Source of the DNA: Clostridia bacterium
GTDB taxonomy: Bacteria; Bacillota; DTU025
NCBI GenBank assembly: GCA_034926675.1
Contig: JAYFQW010000035.1
Location: 1 to 47,406 of the forward strand
DNA: 47,406 bases
Reading direction: 5' to 3'
Shown one piece after another: positions 16,641 through 26,111 of the stretch; position 1 is the stretch's first letter, and each line of letters starts with the position of its first letter. A program made the translations under genes and the position numbers. The notes below the pieces were generated by a model. That model searched no databases, was not told the origin of the DNA, and worked only from the letters and a program-made list of their open reading frames with translations.

Positions 16641-17891
16641 CTAGAACTTGAAGGAAACGCCAACATCTGCCGAAGGCTCTGCAACAATCAACTCGGCTGC
16701 GCCTTTGGCTTTCTCCACAGTCACTTTCCATCCGATGCCGCCATCGACAGTCACCCCGTTCACCGGACCTATACGGGCTGACAACCCAAGCGACGTGGTA
16801 GTCTTCCGGCTTGATGCGTCTGCCTCGGGAGGCTGCACGCCATCTGAGGGCTCCTCGTCATCACCCTCTGCATCAGTGTCTGGGGCCCAAGTGGAGGTCA
16901 TGGCGCCGCCGGCGGTCAGCTTCACCCCACGCAAAGGCTCCCATCCAAAGCTGAGTTTAGCGGATGCCTTGGGGGATAGCTCAGAATCAGGCCGACCAAT
17001 GAGCTTGGAGCACCCGAGGCTAGCTGCCGCATCAATGCTCCACACAGCTAGCGGCCTGTAGTTCAGAGAAGCAGACGCGCTGATCCCGGCCACGTCCTTA
17101 GCAGGGGCGAACGCCCACTTCTTCATGTCCATCCCCACATCGAACTCGAGCGTGTGCTGCTTACCAGGTTTCCATCTGCACGCCATTCCAAGCGCGCCTG
17201 CTGAGTAGGACTTGCCAGGCGAGGCCGGATACTCCCGTCCCCTACCGGATAGCTGCGCCGATGCCATGATCCCGGGAGCGGGTTCCCATCCCAGCGCCGC
17301 AGATGATGCCCAATGAGACGAACTCCACTTGGGATTGCCAGGCATCAGTTTCCTGCCCACTTCAGCGTCGCTCGTGAAGCTGAGCTTTGGCCGTTCCCAA
17401 AGCAGCCCCGAGAGCTTGGCAGTGCACACGCCCTCGACGTAGTTCCTGGCGCTGTTGAAAGGATAGTCCCTGACAGCTGCGGAAGTCTTGCCCTCTAGCT
17501 GCCAGGGACTTACTGACTTCCCAGTACGCGCCCGCGCGGCCAACGATACATCACTGTGACTTGATGCAGGCTTGGACCAGGATGCCGAGTTCGCATAGGC
17601 CATGCTGCCGAAGAGACTGCCCCACGTTTCGGAGTGGGACACGTCGGCCGAGGCCTTGACGACGAGCGAGCCGTCAGAAGCCGAACGCGCCGACAGCAGC
17701 ACTGCACCCGCCTTGTAGGATGCGTTCACGTCGAATCCGGCGCCATATCCCAGTTTCAGATCGAGCGAAAGTGACCGCGTCGCCCCTGCCCCCCATGCCG
17801 GAACGGCGAGAGCAAGAACCAGCGATGCCGCCATCGCTGCCGCAATCACTTCATGACCAGGCCTTGGCCTAGCAGAGTGTTGAAACCGCAC
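16641..17891 (-). CDS. secreted beta-barrel-like outer membrane protein
   Basis: 416 residues. A signal peptide (about residues 15-35, VIAAAMAASLVLALAVPAWG) is followed by alternating polar/apolar strands throughout (LSLDLKLGYGAGFDVNASY, VKASADVSHSETWG, and so on), and it ends in phenylalanine after GVSFKF, the C-terminal signature recognised by the BAM machinery. An acidic loop (DTDAEGDDEEPSDG) lies at about 335-350. I see no named family. If real, it implies an outer membrane. GTG start with GGAGGTGATC, a nearly perfect ribosome site. Monocistronic: own promoter upstream and the EF-G promoter downstream. Confidence 0.65.
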   Translation of the reverse strand: MRFQHSARPRPGHEVIAAAMAASLVLALAVPAWGAGATRSLSLDLKLGYGAGFDVNASYKAGAVLLSARSASDGSLVVKASADVSHSETWGSLFGSMAYANSASWSKPASSHSDVSLAARARTGKSVSPWQLEGKTSAAVRDYPFNSARNYVEGVCTAKLSGLLWERPKLSFTSDAEVGRKLMPGNPKWSSSHWASSAALGWEPAPGIMASAQLSGRGREYPASPGKSYSAGALGMACRWKPGKQHTLEFDVGMDMKKWAFAPAKDVAGISASASLNYRPLAVWSIDAAASLGCSKLIGRPDSELSPKASAKLSFGWEPLRGVKLTAGGAMTSTWAPDTDAEGDDEEPSDGVQPPEADASSRKTTTSLGLSARIGPVNGVTVDGGIGWKVTVEKAKGAAELIVAEPSADVGVSFKF

Positions 17892-17956
17892 AGCAGATCA
17901 CCTCCGCAGGGTTTGCGCCTTGCGAGGATGCCTCCGTACCGCGTCGGCACGCCTCC

Positions 17957-17985
17957 ATGGTACCATTCACTGGAATGATTGTAAA
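17957..17985 (-). promoter_or_regulatory. promoter for the beta-barrel-like gene
   Basis: Minus-strand TTTACA (17980-17985), 17-base spacer, TACCAT (17957-17962). The -10 region sits inside the palindrome ATGGTACCAT. Confidence 0.5.
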
Positions 17986-18040
17986 CCGATGGAGAGGGTG
18001 ATTCTGCAGCCACCCTTCGGGTGATCCTGTGCGTTCTCCG

Positions 18041-19372
18041 CTATTTGCAGTTCCGCCGAAACACTCTAGCCCGGACTATATCGGCTAGGTCAGGGCCTGA
18101 GACTTGCTCAAGATCATATCTCACCCTAACCGCAGGCTTACGGATACTCAGAACGCGCCTGAGGTCGATTGGGGTGCCGATGACAACAACGTCGGCATCG
18201 GAGTTGTTGATGGTCTGTTCAAGCTCTGACACCTGCCTCTTGCCATAGCCCATAGCAGGCAGAAGCGGTTCTAGGTGATGGAACCTGTTCAGCGTATCCA
18301 CTATGCTTCCTACTGCAAACGGCCTCGGATCCACGAGAGAGGCCGCCCCGAACTGGTGCGCAGCAACAGTGCCCGCGCCGTACCCCATCCCGCCGTGGGT
18401 CAGTGTGGGGCCGTCCTCAACAACCAGGACCCGTGCGCCCCGGATGGCCTCGGCATCATCAACTCGAACAGGCGATGCAGCCTCGATTATCTGCGCACTC
18501 GGATTGATGCCAGCGACGTTCCGGCGCACCGCGTCCACATCCTCACGCTTGGCGGTGTCGACCTTGTTGATGATCACAACATCCGCCATCCTCACGTTGG
18601 CCTCGCCTGGATGGTATGACATCTCGTGTCCGGGCCGATGCGGATCGGCGAGGGTGATCATGAGATCCGGCGTGTAAAATGAAAGGTCGTTGTTCCCCCC
18701 ATCCCACAGAACCACATCAGCCTCCTTCTCCGCCTCGCGGAGAATCGCGCCGTAGTCAACACCTGCGTACACTACGACACCCCGATCGATGTGGGGTTCG
18801 TACTCCTCGCGCTCCTCGATTGTGCACTCGTGCTTGTCCAGATCCTCATATGTGGCGAAACGCTGAACCGCCTGGCGCGCCAGATCTCCGTACGGCATCG
18901 GATGCCTCACTGCAACAACCCGGAGCCCGGCGTCGATCAGCACCTGGCTTATGTATCTCGTCGTCTGGCTCTTGCCCACTCCTGTGCGGACCGCGCAAAC
19001 CGCTACGACCGGCGCCTTCGATTTGATCATGGTCGTGGCCGGCCCCATCAGGCGGAAGTCGGCGCCAGCCGCGAGCACTGCAGATGCCTTGTGCATGACA
19101 TCGACATGGGCGATATCGCTGTAGGCGAACACCACCTCAGTCACGTCATTCTTCTTTATCAGGTCAGTCAGCTCGGTTTCGGGGTGAATCGGAATTCCGT
19201 TCGGGTACAGCTTTCCTGCGAGCGCCGAAGGATAGACTCTCCCGGCGATATCAGGGATCTGAGTGGCTGTAAACGCAACCACCTCATACCTTTCGTTATC
19301 CCTGAAGTATACGTTGAAGTTGTGGAAATCGCGCCCTGCGGCGCCCATGATGATAACCCTGGTCCTCACCAT
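18041..19372 (-). CDS. cyclic 2,3-diphosphoglycerate synthetase-like GTPase (COG2403-type)
   Basis: 443 residues. An N-terminal Rossmann-like domain (VRTRVIIMGAAGRDFHNFNV) precedes a P-loop NTPase domain (CAVRTGVGKSQTTRYI), with NKVD in VVIINKVDTAKRED and DGGNNDLSFYTPDL. This matches the predicted GTPase family that includes cyclic 2,3-diphosphoglycerate synthetase of methanogens; members occur in many thermophilic and anaerobic bacteria where the product is not established. Start ATG 19372 behind GGAGGCGAAC; the longer frame (to 19537) covers the upstream control region. The gene stands alone. Confidence 0.85.
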   Translation of the reverse strand: MVRTRVIIMGAAGRDFHNFNVYFRDNERYEVVAFTATQIPDIAGRVYPSALAGKLYPNGIPIHPETELTDLIKKNDVTEVVFAYSDIAHVDVMHKASAVLAAGADFRLMGPATTMIKSKAPVVAVCAVRTGVGKSQTTRYISQVLIDAGLRVVAVRHPMPYGDLARQAVQRFATYEDLDKHECTIEEREEYEPHIDRGVVVYAGVDYGAILREAEKEADVVLWDGGNNDLSFYTPDLMITLADPHRPGHEMSYHPGEANVRMADVVIINKVDTAKREDVDAVRRNVAGINPSAQIIEAASPVRVDDAEAIRGARVLVVEDGPTLTHGGMGYGAGTVAAHQFGAASLVDPRPFAVGSIVDTLNRFHHLEPLLPAMGYGKRQVSELEQTINNSDADVVVIGTPIDLRRVLSIRKPAVRVRYDLEQVSGPDLADIVRARVFRRNCK

Positions 19373-19516
19373 CTGTTCGCCTCCACGCCCCTTTCGAGAA
19401 TTCGCGCACACCGCTTCATGCATACCCTGCGTAGGGTTATGGTACACAAGAAGGGGCAACTGCATCCACTGGCCTGCGCCAAGAGGACGATCCGTGAATG
19501 CAGTAAACCGTATGTA

Positions 19517-19532
19517 TATGCACTCGTGCATA
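19517..19532. promoter_or_regulatory. 16-bp perfect palindrome, candidate operator
   Basis: TATGCAC, two bases, GTGCATA: a perfect 7-2-7 inverted repeat about 145 bases upstream of the GTPase start. It is AT-richer than the surroundings and overlaps TATACAT, so it could be an operator at that gene's promoter. No binding protein can be named. Confidence 0.35.
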
Positions 19533-19605
19533 CTCATTGGTGTAGATTCGATTCCGTGCCGTCAATTCCTTCAGAGAGTAGAGACAAACTGCATCAGCAC
19601 ATCAT

Positions 19606-19645
19606 CTCAAAACAGCAGCGCAACCCTGATGGGTTGCGCTGTTTG
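19606..19645 (-). terminator. terminator downstream of lon
   Basis: An 11-bp perfect stem (CAGCGCAACCC with GGGTTGCGCTG, loop of four) located 28 bases past the lon stop, with a T run on the minus strand (GTTTTGAG). The plus strand also ends in TTT, so it could act in both directions. Confidence 0.8.
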
Positions 19646-19669
19646 ATCCCGTTGCATTGCCGCGCTCGC

Positions 19670-22153
19670 TCAGCACGACACTGGCGGCTGATGGTGATGG
19701 GGGACTGGCGGAGGCAACATGTCCTGAGGGCGAATCTTGATGGGAGGGCCCACCGGTTCTCCTGTGTCCGCACTGTTCATGCCTAAGCCCTCTCGATCAG
19801 CTGACTTTCGATGAGTCATGGCGACTGCAAGCACCTCATCCATGTGGGCAACCGCTACGAAGTGCATATCCGACCGGATGTTTTCCGGGATCTCCTCAAC
19901 GTCCTTTCGGTTCTCCTCAGGTATGATGACTGTACGGATGCCGGCTCTGCGCGCCGCGAGAGCCTTCTCCTTGAGCCCTCCTATGGGGAGGACACGTCCG
20001 CGGAGGGTGATCTCGCCTGTCATGGCTACATCGCTCCTGATAGGAACGCCAGATAGCGCCGACGCCAGTGCGGTCGCCATTGTGATGCCTGCCGAAGGCC
20101 CGTCCTTTGGTATCCCTCCCTCCGGGATGTGTATGTGGATGTCCGCCTTCTCGTAGAAATCCTCAGCAATCCCAAGCTCACGGGCTCGCGACCTTACGTA
20201 AGTGTATCCGGCCTGCGCCGACTCGCGCATTACCTCTCCGAGCTTCCCGGTGAGCATCAGTTTGCCGCTGCCCTTCATCGCCGATACCTCTATCGCGAGG
20301 ATATCCCCACCTGTTTCAGTCCACGCAAGCCCGGTGGCCACACCGACCTTGTCGTCGGCATCCACGACGCCATACCTGAACTGCGGAACGCCCAGGAATT
20401 TCTGAAGGTTCCCACTGTTCACGTTGAACGGCCCCTTCGCGCCTGCCACCACCTCGCGCGCCAGCTTGCGGCAGATCGAACCTATCTGCCTCTCCAGGCC
20501 GCGAACCCCGGATTCCCGAGTATACAGCCTGATGATCTCGCGGGTCACATCATCGCCCACAGCAACAGCATCGGCTTCCAGGCCATTCTCCCGCACCTGC
20601 TTCGAAATGAGGAACCTGCGGGCAATCTGCAGTTTATCCTCTTCTGTGTAGCCTGGAATCGATATGATCTCCATCCTGTCCTGCAGCGGGCGAGGGATCG
20701 AGTACAGGTTATTTGCCGTCGTGATGAACAGAACGTCTGACAGGTCTACTGTGACTTCCATGTAGTGATCTCCAAACTCGCAGTTCTGCTCTGGGTCAAG
20801 CGCCTCAAGCAGGGCTGCCGACGGGTCGCCTCGGAAATCGGCAGACATCTTGTCGATCTCATCCAGAAGGATGACAGGGTTCATGCTGCCTGCCTGCTTC
20901 ATGATCTGAACTATCTTGCCAGGCATAGCGCCCACATATGTGCGCCGATGCCCACGGATCTCCGCCTCGTCACGCACTCCGCCGAGGGAGAACCTCACGA
21001 ACTTGCGGTCAAGCGCTCGGGCTATGGATTTCCCGAGAGATGTCTTGCCCACTCCGGGGGGGCCGACCAAACAGAGGATCGGACCCCTCAGGCTATCTGC
21101 GAGCTGCCTCACGGCCAGGAACTCCAGTATCCTCTCCTTGACCTTCTCCAGCCCCCAGTGATCCTCATTCAGGATCTTCTCGGCGGCCACGATATCCAGA
21201 CGGTCTTCAGTTCGCACGCCCCACGGTATGGACAGAAGCCAGTCGAGATAGTTGCGCACTACAACTGACTCCGCAGCCATAGGCGGCATGTGCTCTAGCT
21301 TGTCCAGTTCCCGCACTGCATGATCGAGAGCCTCGGAGGGCAACTTCGACTCATCGATTCTGTGCCTCAGCTCGTCTACCTCCGCGGCCTTCTCGTCCTT
21401 TTCGCCCAGTTCCTTCTGGATTGCCCGAATCTGCTCACGGAGATAGTATTCCTTTTGCGTTTTCTCCATCTGTTTTCGTACTCGCTGGTGTATTTTGCGC
21501 TCCAGTTCGAGGATTTCCACCTCACGCGATAGGAGCACCGAGAGCGTCTCAAGCCTGCTCTTTACGTTGAGCGATTCCAGAACAGACTGTTTGTCTTCCA
21601 CGCGAAGAGGAAGATGGCCCGCGATATCGTCAGCAAGTTTCCCAGGATCATCTGTTCCTGCCACCGACACGACGATTTCCGCAGGTATCCGTTTGGATAT
21701 CTTCACGTACTGCTCAAAATCCCGCATTACGTTCCTAGAGAGAGCCTCAACTTCCATTCCGCGCTCTTCCTCGGTGGCCAGGCGCCTGACCCTTGCCATG
21801 TAGCATGGATCGGACGCGACATACTGGAGTATGCTTGCGCGTTCCATGCCCTCCACGACGACCCGCACCGTCCCATCAGGCAGTCGGACCAGCTGCTTGA
21901 TCTCTGCAATCGTCCCAAGGCTGAATATGTCATCTGGTGAAGGCTCGTTTATCCTAGCAGCTTTCTGAGCGGAAAGGAGAATGAGCTTCTCGCCTGACAT
22001 CGCCTCATCAAGGGCAGCGACGGATCTATCTCTCCCTACCTCTAGGGGTATCGTCATTCCAGGAAAAAGCAGGACACCCCGAAGAGGCAGAAGTGGCAGC
22101 ACTCTCTGTCCTGCTGTGTCGTCCCCAGTTTTCGTCTCTTCCGCTCTAGCCAC
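19670..22153 (-). CDS. lon: ATP-dependent protease Lon
   Basis: About 827 residues. Full LonA: N-terminal substrate domain ([19 protein letters not shown]), coiled region ([20 protein letters not shown]), AAA+ module with Walker [11 protein letters not shown] and Walker [10 protein letters not shown], and the protease domain with catalytic Ser in [12 protein letters not shown] and Lys in [12 protein letters not shown]. The C-terminus extends about 45 residues past the usual end and finishes [14 protein letters not shown], unusual for Lon. The start is taken as GTG 22153, 11 bases after AGGAGG; GTG 22165 overlaps that site. It follows lonB, separated by a terminator. Confidence 0.95.
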   Translation of the reverse strand: MARAEETKTGDDTAGQRVLPLLPLRGVLLFPGMTIPLEVGRDRSVAALDEAMSGEKLILLSAQKAARINEPSPDDIFSLGTIAEIKQLVRLPDGTVRVVVEGMERASILQYVASDPCYMARVRRLATEEERGMEVEALSRNVMRDFEQYVKISKRIPAEIVVSVAGTDDPGKLADDIAGHLPLRVEDKQSVLESLNVKSRLETLSVLLSREVEILELERKIHQRVRKQMEKTQKEYYLREQIRAIQKELGEKDEKAAEVDELRHRIDESKLPSEALDHAVRELDKLEHMPPMAAESVVVRNYLDWLLSIPWGVRTEDRLDIVAAEKILNEDHWGLEKVKERILEFLAVRQLADSLRGPILCLVGPPGVGKTSLGKSIARALDRKFVRFSLGGVRDEAEIRGHRRTYVGAMPGKIVQIMKQAGSMNPVILLDEIDKMSADFRGDPSAALLEALDPEQNCEFGDHYMEVTVDLSDVLFITTANNLYSIPRPLQDRMEIISIPGYTEEDKLQIARRFLISKQVRENGLEADAVAVGDDVTREIIRLYTRESGVRGLERQIGSICRKLAREVVAGAKGPFNVNSGNLQKFLGVPQFRYGVVDADDKVGVATGLAWTETGGDILAIEVSAMKGSGKLMLTGKLGEVMRESAQAGYTYVRSRARELGIAEDFYEKADIHIHIPEGGIPKDGPSAGITMATALASALSGVPIRSDVAMTGEITLRGRVLPIGGLKEKALAARRAGIRTVIIPEENRKDVEEIPENIRSDMHFVAVAHMDEVLAVAMTHRKSADREGLGMNSADTGEPVGPPIKIRPQDMLPPPVPHHHQPPVSC

Positions 22154-22257
22154 GGGTCTATGCACCTCCTGATTGCACGCTACCTATTCTCCTCCTGCCT
22201 TCATACTCCTTCAGGAAATGCAGGTCACGGAATCCAAAGTGTGGTGTAGCTGGGGTA

Positions 22258-22289
22258 ACAAAAATGGCGTCCCTCTTCGGGGCGCCCAA
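22258..22289 (-). terminator. terminator downstream of lonB
   Basis: On the minus strand GGCGCCCC, loop GAAGA, GGGACGCC, then ATTTTTG. One C-A mismatch breaks the eight-pair stem. It lies about 40 bases after the lonB stop and separates lonB from lon. Confidence 0.7.
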
Positions 22290-22327
22290 CATCCAGTGCG
22301 TGTCAGTATCTCATGTCGGGAACAGAG

Positions 22328-24115
22328 CTATCTGGTTGTTGCAACAGCAACCTGCGTCGCGGCCACGGTCGTCTTCGTCTGGGTTGCCGACACAGCAGGG
22401 CTCACTGGGCTCGCTGGGGTCACAGAAGACAGGGATGAGGCGGCAACGCCAGGCAAGACCACTAGATCGTGGGGAAGCCCCAGGGGTGCGTCATCAGCGC
22501 ATTTGGCAGCGAGAGCGACTGCCTCGGAGATGTCGCTGATCGCTACTGCCTGTATATCCGCCCTGTCCGCAAACCTATCCTGCCAATTCTCCGCGGGTAT
22601 GAGTACCTTGGATGCCCCCGCCGCCGCAGCAGCGTCGATCTTCGCGGGCACTCCGCCGACAGGCTTCACCGCTCCTAATATCGACAGCTCACCCGTAATA
22701 GCGATCCTGTTATCCACGGGCGTGCGCCTGACCGCCGATAGCACCGCGATTGCCATTGCCACTCCTGCGGACGGCCCGTCCACAGGGCCTCCACCTGGGA
22801 AGTTCACATGTATGTGGTAGCTAGATAGGTCGACTCCGAACCTAGATCGAAGCACAGTGGCCACATTGTCGACCGAACTCCGCGCCATGCTGCGCCTTCG
22901 GATTACCTTCGAGCCATCCCCCTGCTCCTCCTCATCCACGACTCCAGTAACGGTGAACGCGCAGGGATCTTTGCCGCCTATCGCCGGAGAAGCCGATGCC
23001 TCTATCTCGATTAGAGCGCCCATCGACGCTCCCCACACAGCAAGCGCGTTCACTACGCCGATAGCGGGCTTGTCAGGGATCCTTCGTTCAGGCCTTGGGG
23101 AGTGCCGACCGCTCTCCACAACCCACTCCATGTCCGACTGAAGCACCATCTGATGGCCATCGGTAATAGCGACACCCGCAGCGAGCTGCACCATGTTCAC
23201 GGCGTCCCGCCCATTCTGGGCATACTTCATGATGATGTCGAGGACGCCCTCCTGTGCCTGCATATGGAGTTTGTCGAGAGCCCCCGAAGCAACTTTGCCA
23301 ACCTCACTCGGCGAAAGCGCCCTGAAGTATACTTCCAGACAGCGCGAACGTATCGCCGGAGGTATCTCCTGGTTCGACCTTGTGGTAGCTCCGATGAGCC
23401 TGAAGTCCGCCGGAAGGCCATTAGTGAAGATGTCGTGGATGTGCTGGGGAATGCTGGCATCCTCAGAGCTGTAGTATGCAGATTCCAGGAATACCCTTCT
23501 GTCTTCGAGCACCTTGAGAAGCTTGTTCATCTGAACCGGATGCAGTTCACCGATCTCGTCGATAAACAGGACTCCGCCGTGGGCCTTCGTGACCGCTCCA
23601 GGCTTGGGCTGGGGTATTCCCGCGATCCCCAGAGGCCCGGCCCCCTGGTAGATGGGATCATGCACTGACCCTATGAGCGGATCCGCTATCCCTCTATCAT
23701 CGAACCTGGCCGTGTTTGCGTCGATCTCCACGAATTTCGCGTGGTCCTTGAAAGGGGAGAGGCTGCACTTCTTGGCCTCCTCCAGCACCACACGGGCAGC
23801 TGCGGTCTTTCCCACCCCAGGCGGACCGTACAGGATCACGTGTTGGGGGTTTGGCCCGCATAGCGCAGCCCGGAGCGCTCGGATCGCGTCAGCCTGCCCG
23901 ATCACATCCTCAAGGCACGTGGGCCGAGTCATCTCCGTGAGGGGCTTGGTGAGGCTTATGGCGCGGAGCTCACGGAGTTTCTCCATCTCGCGGCGGGACT
24001 CGCGGTCCACAGCAGATTTCGATCCTTGCTGCGCACGGAGAAGGTTCCAGAAATACAGGCCGATCACTGCGGCGAAAACCAGGTTAATCAGCCCAAGGAC
24101 CCCAATATTGCTCAC
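22328..24115 (-). CDS. lonB: membrane-anchored ATP-dependent protease LonB
   Basis: About 595 residues. Firmicute LonB, which in Bacillus is made in the forespore. Order: one N-terminal membrane segment (IGVLGLINLVFAAVIGLYFW), AAA+ domain with Walker [11 protein letters not shown] and Walker B VLFIDEIGEL, then the Lon protease domain with Ser in PVDGPSAGVAMA and Lys in GGVPAKIDAAAAAG. The last 45 residues are a Ser/Thr/Val/Ala-rich low-complexity tail (TPASPVSPAVSATQTKTTVA) not expected in the family. The start is GTG 24115; the open frame goes on 16 residues but without a site. Located between clpX and lon, as in many spore formers. Confidence 0.93.
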   Translation of the reverse strand: MSNIGVLGLINLVFAAVIGLYFWNLLRAQQGSKSAVDRESRREMEKLRELRAISLTKPLTEMTRPTCLEDVIGQADAIRALRAALCGPNPQHVILYGPPGVGKTAAARVVLEEAKKCSLSPFKDHAKFVEIDANTARFDDRGIADPLIGSVHDPIYQGAGPLGIAGIPQPKPGAVTKAHGGVLFIDEIGELHPVQMNKLLKVLEDRRVFLESAYYSSEDASIPQHIHDIFTNGLPADFRLIGATTRSNQEIPPAIRSRCLEVYFRALSPSEVGKVASGALDKLHMQAQEGVLDIIMKYAQNGRDAVNMVQLAAGVAITDGHQMVLQSDMEWVVESGRHSPRPERRIPDKPAIGVVNALAVWGASMGALIEIEASASPAIGGKDPCAFTVTGVVDEEEQGDGSKVIRRRSMARSSVDNVATVLRSRFGVDLSSYHIHVNFPGGGPVDGPSAGVAMAIAVLSAVRRTPVDNRIAITGELSILGAVKPVGGVPAKIDAAAAAGASKVLIPAENWQDRFADRADIQAVAISDISEAVALAAKCADDAPLGLPHDLVVLPGVAASSLSSVTPASPVSPAVSATQTKTTVAATQVAVATTR

Positions 24116-24154
24116 CGTGGCTCGCCCCCCATCCACGGTGTAGCATGCCCCTCG

Positions 24155-24198
24155 AAAAAGCAACTATCCCGGCGGGCACAGGCGCCACACCGGGATAT
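24155..24198 (-). terminator. terminator downstream of clpX
   Basis: Minus-strand TATCCCGG pairs with CCGGGATA around a 17-base loop, followed by GTTGCTTTTT. It ends the tig-clpP-clpX unit 27 bases past the clpX stop, ahead of lonB. Confidence 0.65.
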
Positions 24199-24224
24199 AG
24201 CAGGCATTTTATCGACGCCAGGCC

Positions 24225-25490
24225 TCAGGCGGTCTCCTCTTTCTTCCTGGCAGGCTTCTTCTCAACCAGCACAAGTGCGGGCTGGGCCTTGCCTTCCACT
24301 GATTCCTTGGTAACGACCACCTTTTTCACATCGGTACGGCCTGGTATCTCATACATGACGTCAAGCATCAGCTTCTCAGTGATGGATCTGAGGCCTCTTG
24401 CGCCTGTCGCTCTTGCGATTGCTTTCGACGCTATGGCTGTGAGGGCATCCGATGTGAACTCAAGGCCCACTCCATCCAGTTCAAACAGCTTTTGGTACTG
24501 CTTGACCAGGGCATTCCTGGGCTCAGTGAGGATCCTCACCAGAGCCGCTTCATCAAGAGCATCGAGGGGAACCACCACCGGGAGCCTGCCTATGAACTCG
24601 GGGATCAGTCCGAACTTGAGCAGGTCCTCCGGCATTGTCTGGCGGAGAATGTCGCCTATCAGCCGGTCGATCTTGGGTCGGAGCTCGGAGCCGAATCCAA
24701 GTGTCTTGCGGCCCACCCTGTTCTCGATCATCTTCTCGAGGCCCTCAAAGGCCCCGCCGCAGATGAACAGGACATTAGTGGTGTCGAGCTGGATGAATTC
24801 CTGATGAGGGTGCTTGCGGCCTCCCTGCGGAGGAACGCTTGCTACAGTGCCCTCGAGAATCTTGAGAAGCGCCTGCTGCACGCCTTCGCCCGAGACATCC
24901 CGAGTAATCGAAGGATTCTCCGACTTCCTGGCGATCTTATCCACCTCATCGATGTAGACGATGCCCTTCTCAGCTCGCTCGATGTCGTAGTCGGCATTTT
25001 GTATGAGCCTGAGCAGAATATTCTCCACATCCTCGCCCACATACCCTGCCTCTGTAAGGGATGTTGCATCAGAGATGGCAAACGGCACATTCAGGATCTT
25101 CGCCAGGGTTTGAGCAAGGAGCGTCTTGCCCGACCCAGTGGGGCCAAGCAGAAGGATGTTGCTCTTCTGGAGCTCCACGTCGTCGGTCTTGGATGCGGCG
25201 TTGATCCGCTTGTAGTGGTTGTATACCGCAACCGAAAGAGACTTCTTGGCCTCATCCTGCCCAATCACGTACTGATCCAGTGAGCTCCGGATCTCGTGGG
25301 GCTTGGGGATTTCGCCGAAATCCCCGCTGGATTCGGCGCCTATTTCTTCGTCTACGATTTCATTGCACAGCTCAATGCACTCATCGCAGATGTACACTCC
25401 AGGCCCTGCGATGAGTTTCTTGACCTGCTCCTGCTGCTTCCCGCAGAAGGAGCATTTAGGCTGGCCCTTTTCATCGGTGTATTTGAACAT
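24225..25490 (-). CDS. clpX: ATP-dependent Clp protease ATP-binding subunit ClpX
   Basis: 421 residues, standard length. The N-terminal C4 zinc finger is seen (CSFCGKQ and CDECIELC), then Walker [15 protein letters not shown], Walker [12 protein letters not shown], the pore loop [10 protein letters not shown], sensor regions, and the IGF-like loop replaced by [15 protein letters not shown]. It unfolds substrates for ClpP in the cytoplasm. ATG 25490 has AGAGGTGG upstream. Fifteen bases follow the clpP stop, so tig, clpP and clpX form one operon. Confidence 0.97.
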   Translation of the reverse strand: MFKYTDEKGQPKCSFCGKQQEQVKKLIAGPGVYICDECIELCNEIVDEEIGAESSGDFGEIPKPHEIRSSLDQYVIGQDEAKKSLSVAVYNHYKRINAASKTDDVELQKSNILLLGPTGSGKTLLAQTLAKILNVPFAISDATSLTEAGYVGEDVENILLRLIQNADYDIERAEKGIVYIDEVDKIARKSENPSITRDVSGEGVQQALLKILEGTVASVPPQGGRKHPHQEFIQLDTTNVLFICGGAFEGLEKMIENRVGRKTLGFGSELRPKIDRLIGDILRQTMPEDLLKFGLIPEFIGRLPVVVPLDALDEAALVRILTEPRNALVKQYQKLFELDGVGLEFTSDALTAIASKAIARATGARGLRSITEKLMLDVMYEIPGRTDVKKVVVTKESVEGKAQPALVLVEKKPARKKEETA

Positions 25491-25505
25491 GCTACCACCT
25501 CTCGG

Positions 25506-26099
25506 CTATGGCTTGCCGGCCTTGCCCTCAAAGATGCTGTCGATAATGCCGTACTCCTTGGCATCGACGGGCGACATGTAGTAGTCGCGATCAGTGTCGC
25601 GCTCTATCCTGTCGACAGGCTGCCCAGTGTGCCTCGCCAGGATCTCGTGGAGAATCCCCTTGATCCGAAGAATCTCCTTGGCCTGGATCTCGATATCAGT
25701 GGCCTGCCCTTGGGCGCCCCCAGCAGGCTGGTGCATCATGATCCGGGAGTACGGGAGGGCATAACGCTTGCCATGAGCGCCAGCCGCAAGCAGCACTGCA
25801 GCCATGCTTGCCGCAAGCCCAACACATACCGTAGAGACCTGGGGTTTCACGTACTGCATAGTATCGTATATTGCCAGCCCGGCTGTGACAGACCCGCCCG
25901 GGCTGTTGATATACAGGTTGATATCCTTTTCAGGATCCTCACCCTGCAGGAATAGCATCTGCGCGATTATCAGGTTCGCCATAGTATCATCGATCTCGCC
26001 GCCCACGAAGATGATCCTATCCTTCAAAAGCCTGGAGTAGATATCGTAGGCGCGCTCGCCACGATTAGTCTGCTCAACCACAATTGGTACAAGAGTCAT
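25506..26099 (-). CDS. clpP: ATP-dependent Clp protease proteolytic subunit ClpP
   Basis: 197 residues. Catalytic triad: Ser in [14 protein letters not shown], His in IMMHQPAGG and Asp in [11 protein letters not shown]. The handle and the N-terminal axial loop ([21 protein letters not shown]) match the family. It forms the barrel served by ClpX encoded immediately after it. Start ATG 26099 with GGGAGG at the right distance and 12 bases after tig. Confidence 0.97.
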   Translation of the reverse strand: MTLVPIVVEQTNRGERAYDIYSRLLKDRIIFVGGEIDDTMANLIIAQMLFLQGEDPEKDINLYINSPGGSVTAGLAIYDTMQYVKPQVSTVCVGLAASMAAVLLAAGAHGKRYALPYSRIMMHQPAGGAQGQATDIEIQAKEILRIKGILHEILARHTGQPVDRIERDTDRDYYMSPVDAKEYGIIDSIFEGKAGKP

Positions 26100-26111
26100 G
26101 CAACTGCCTCC

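Noticed and set aside
18791-19786. Plus-strand open frame of 331 codons opposite the GTPase gene and its leader
   Set aside because: No ribosome site and no recognisable protein; it crosses the control region and the terminator.
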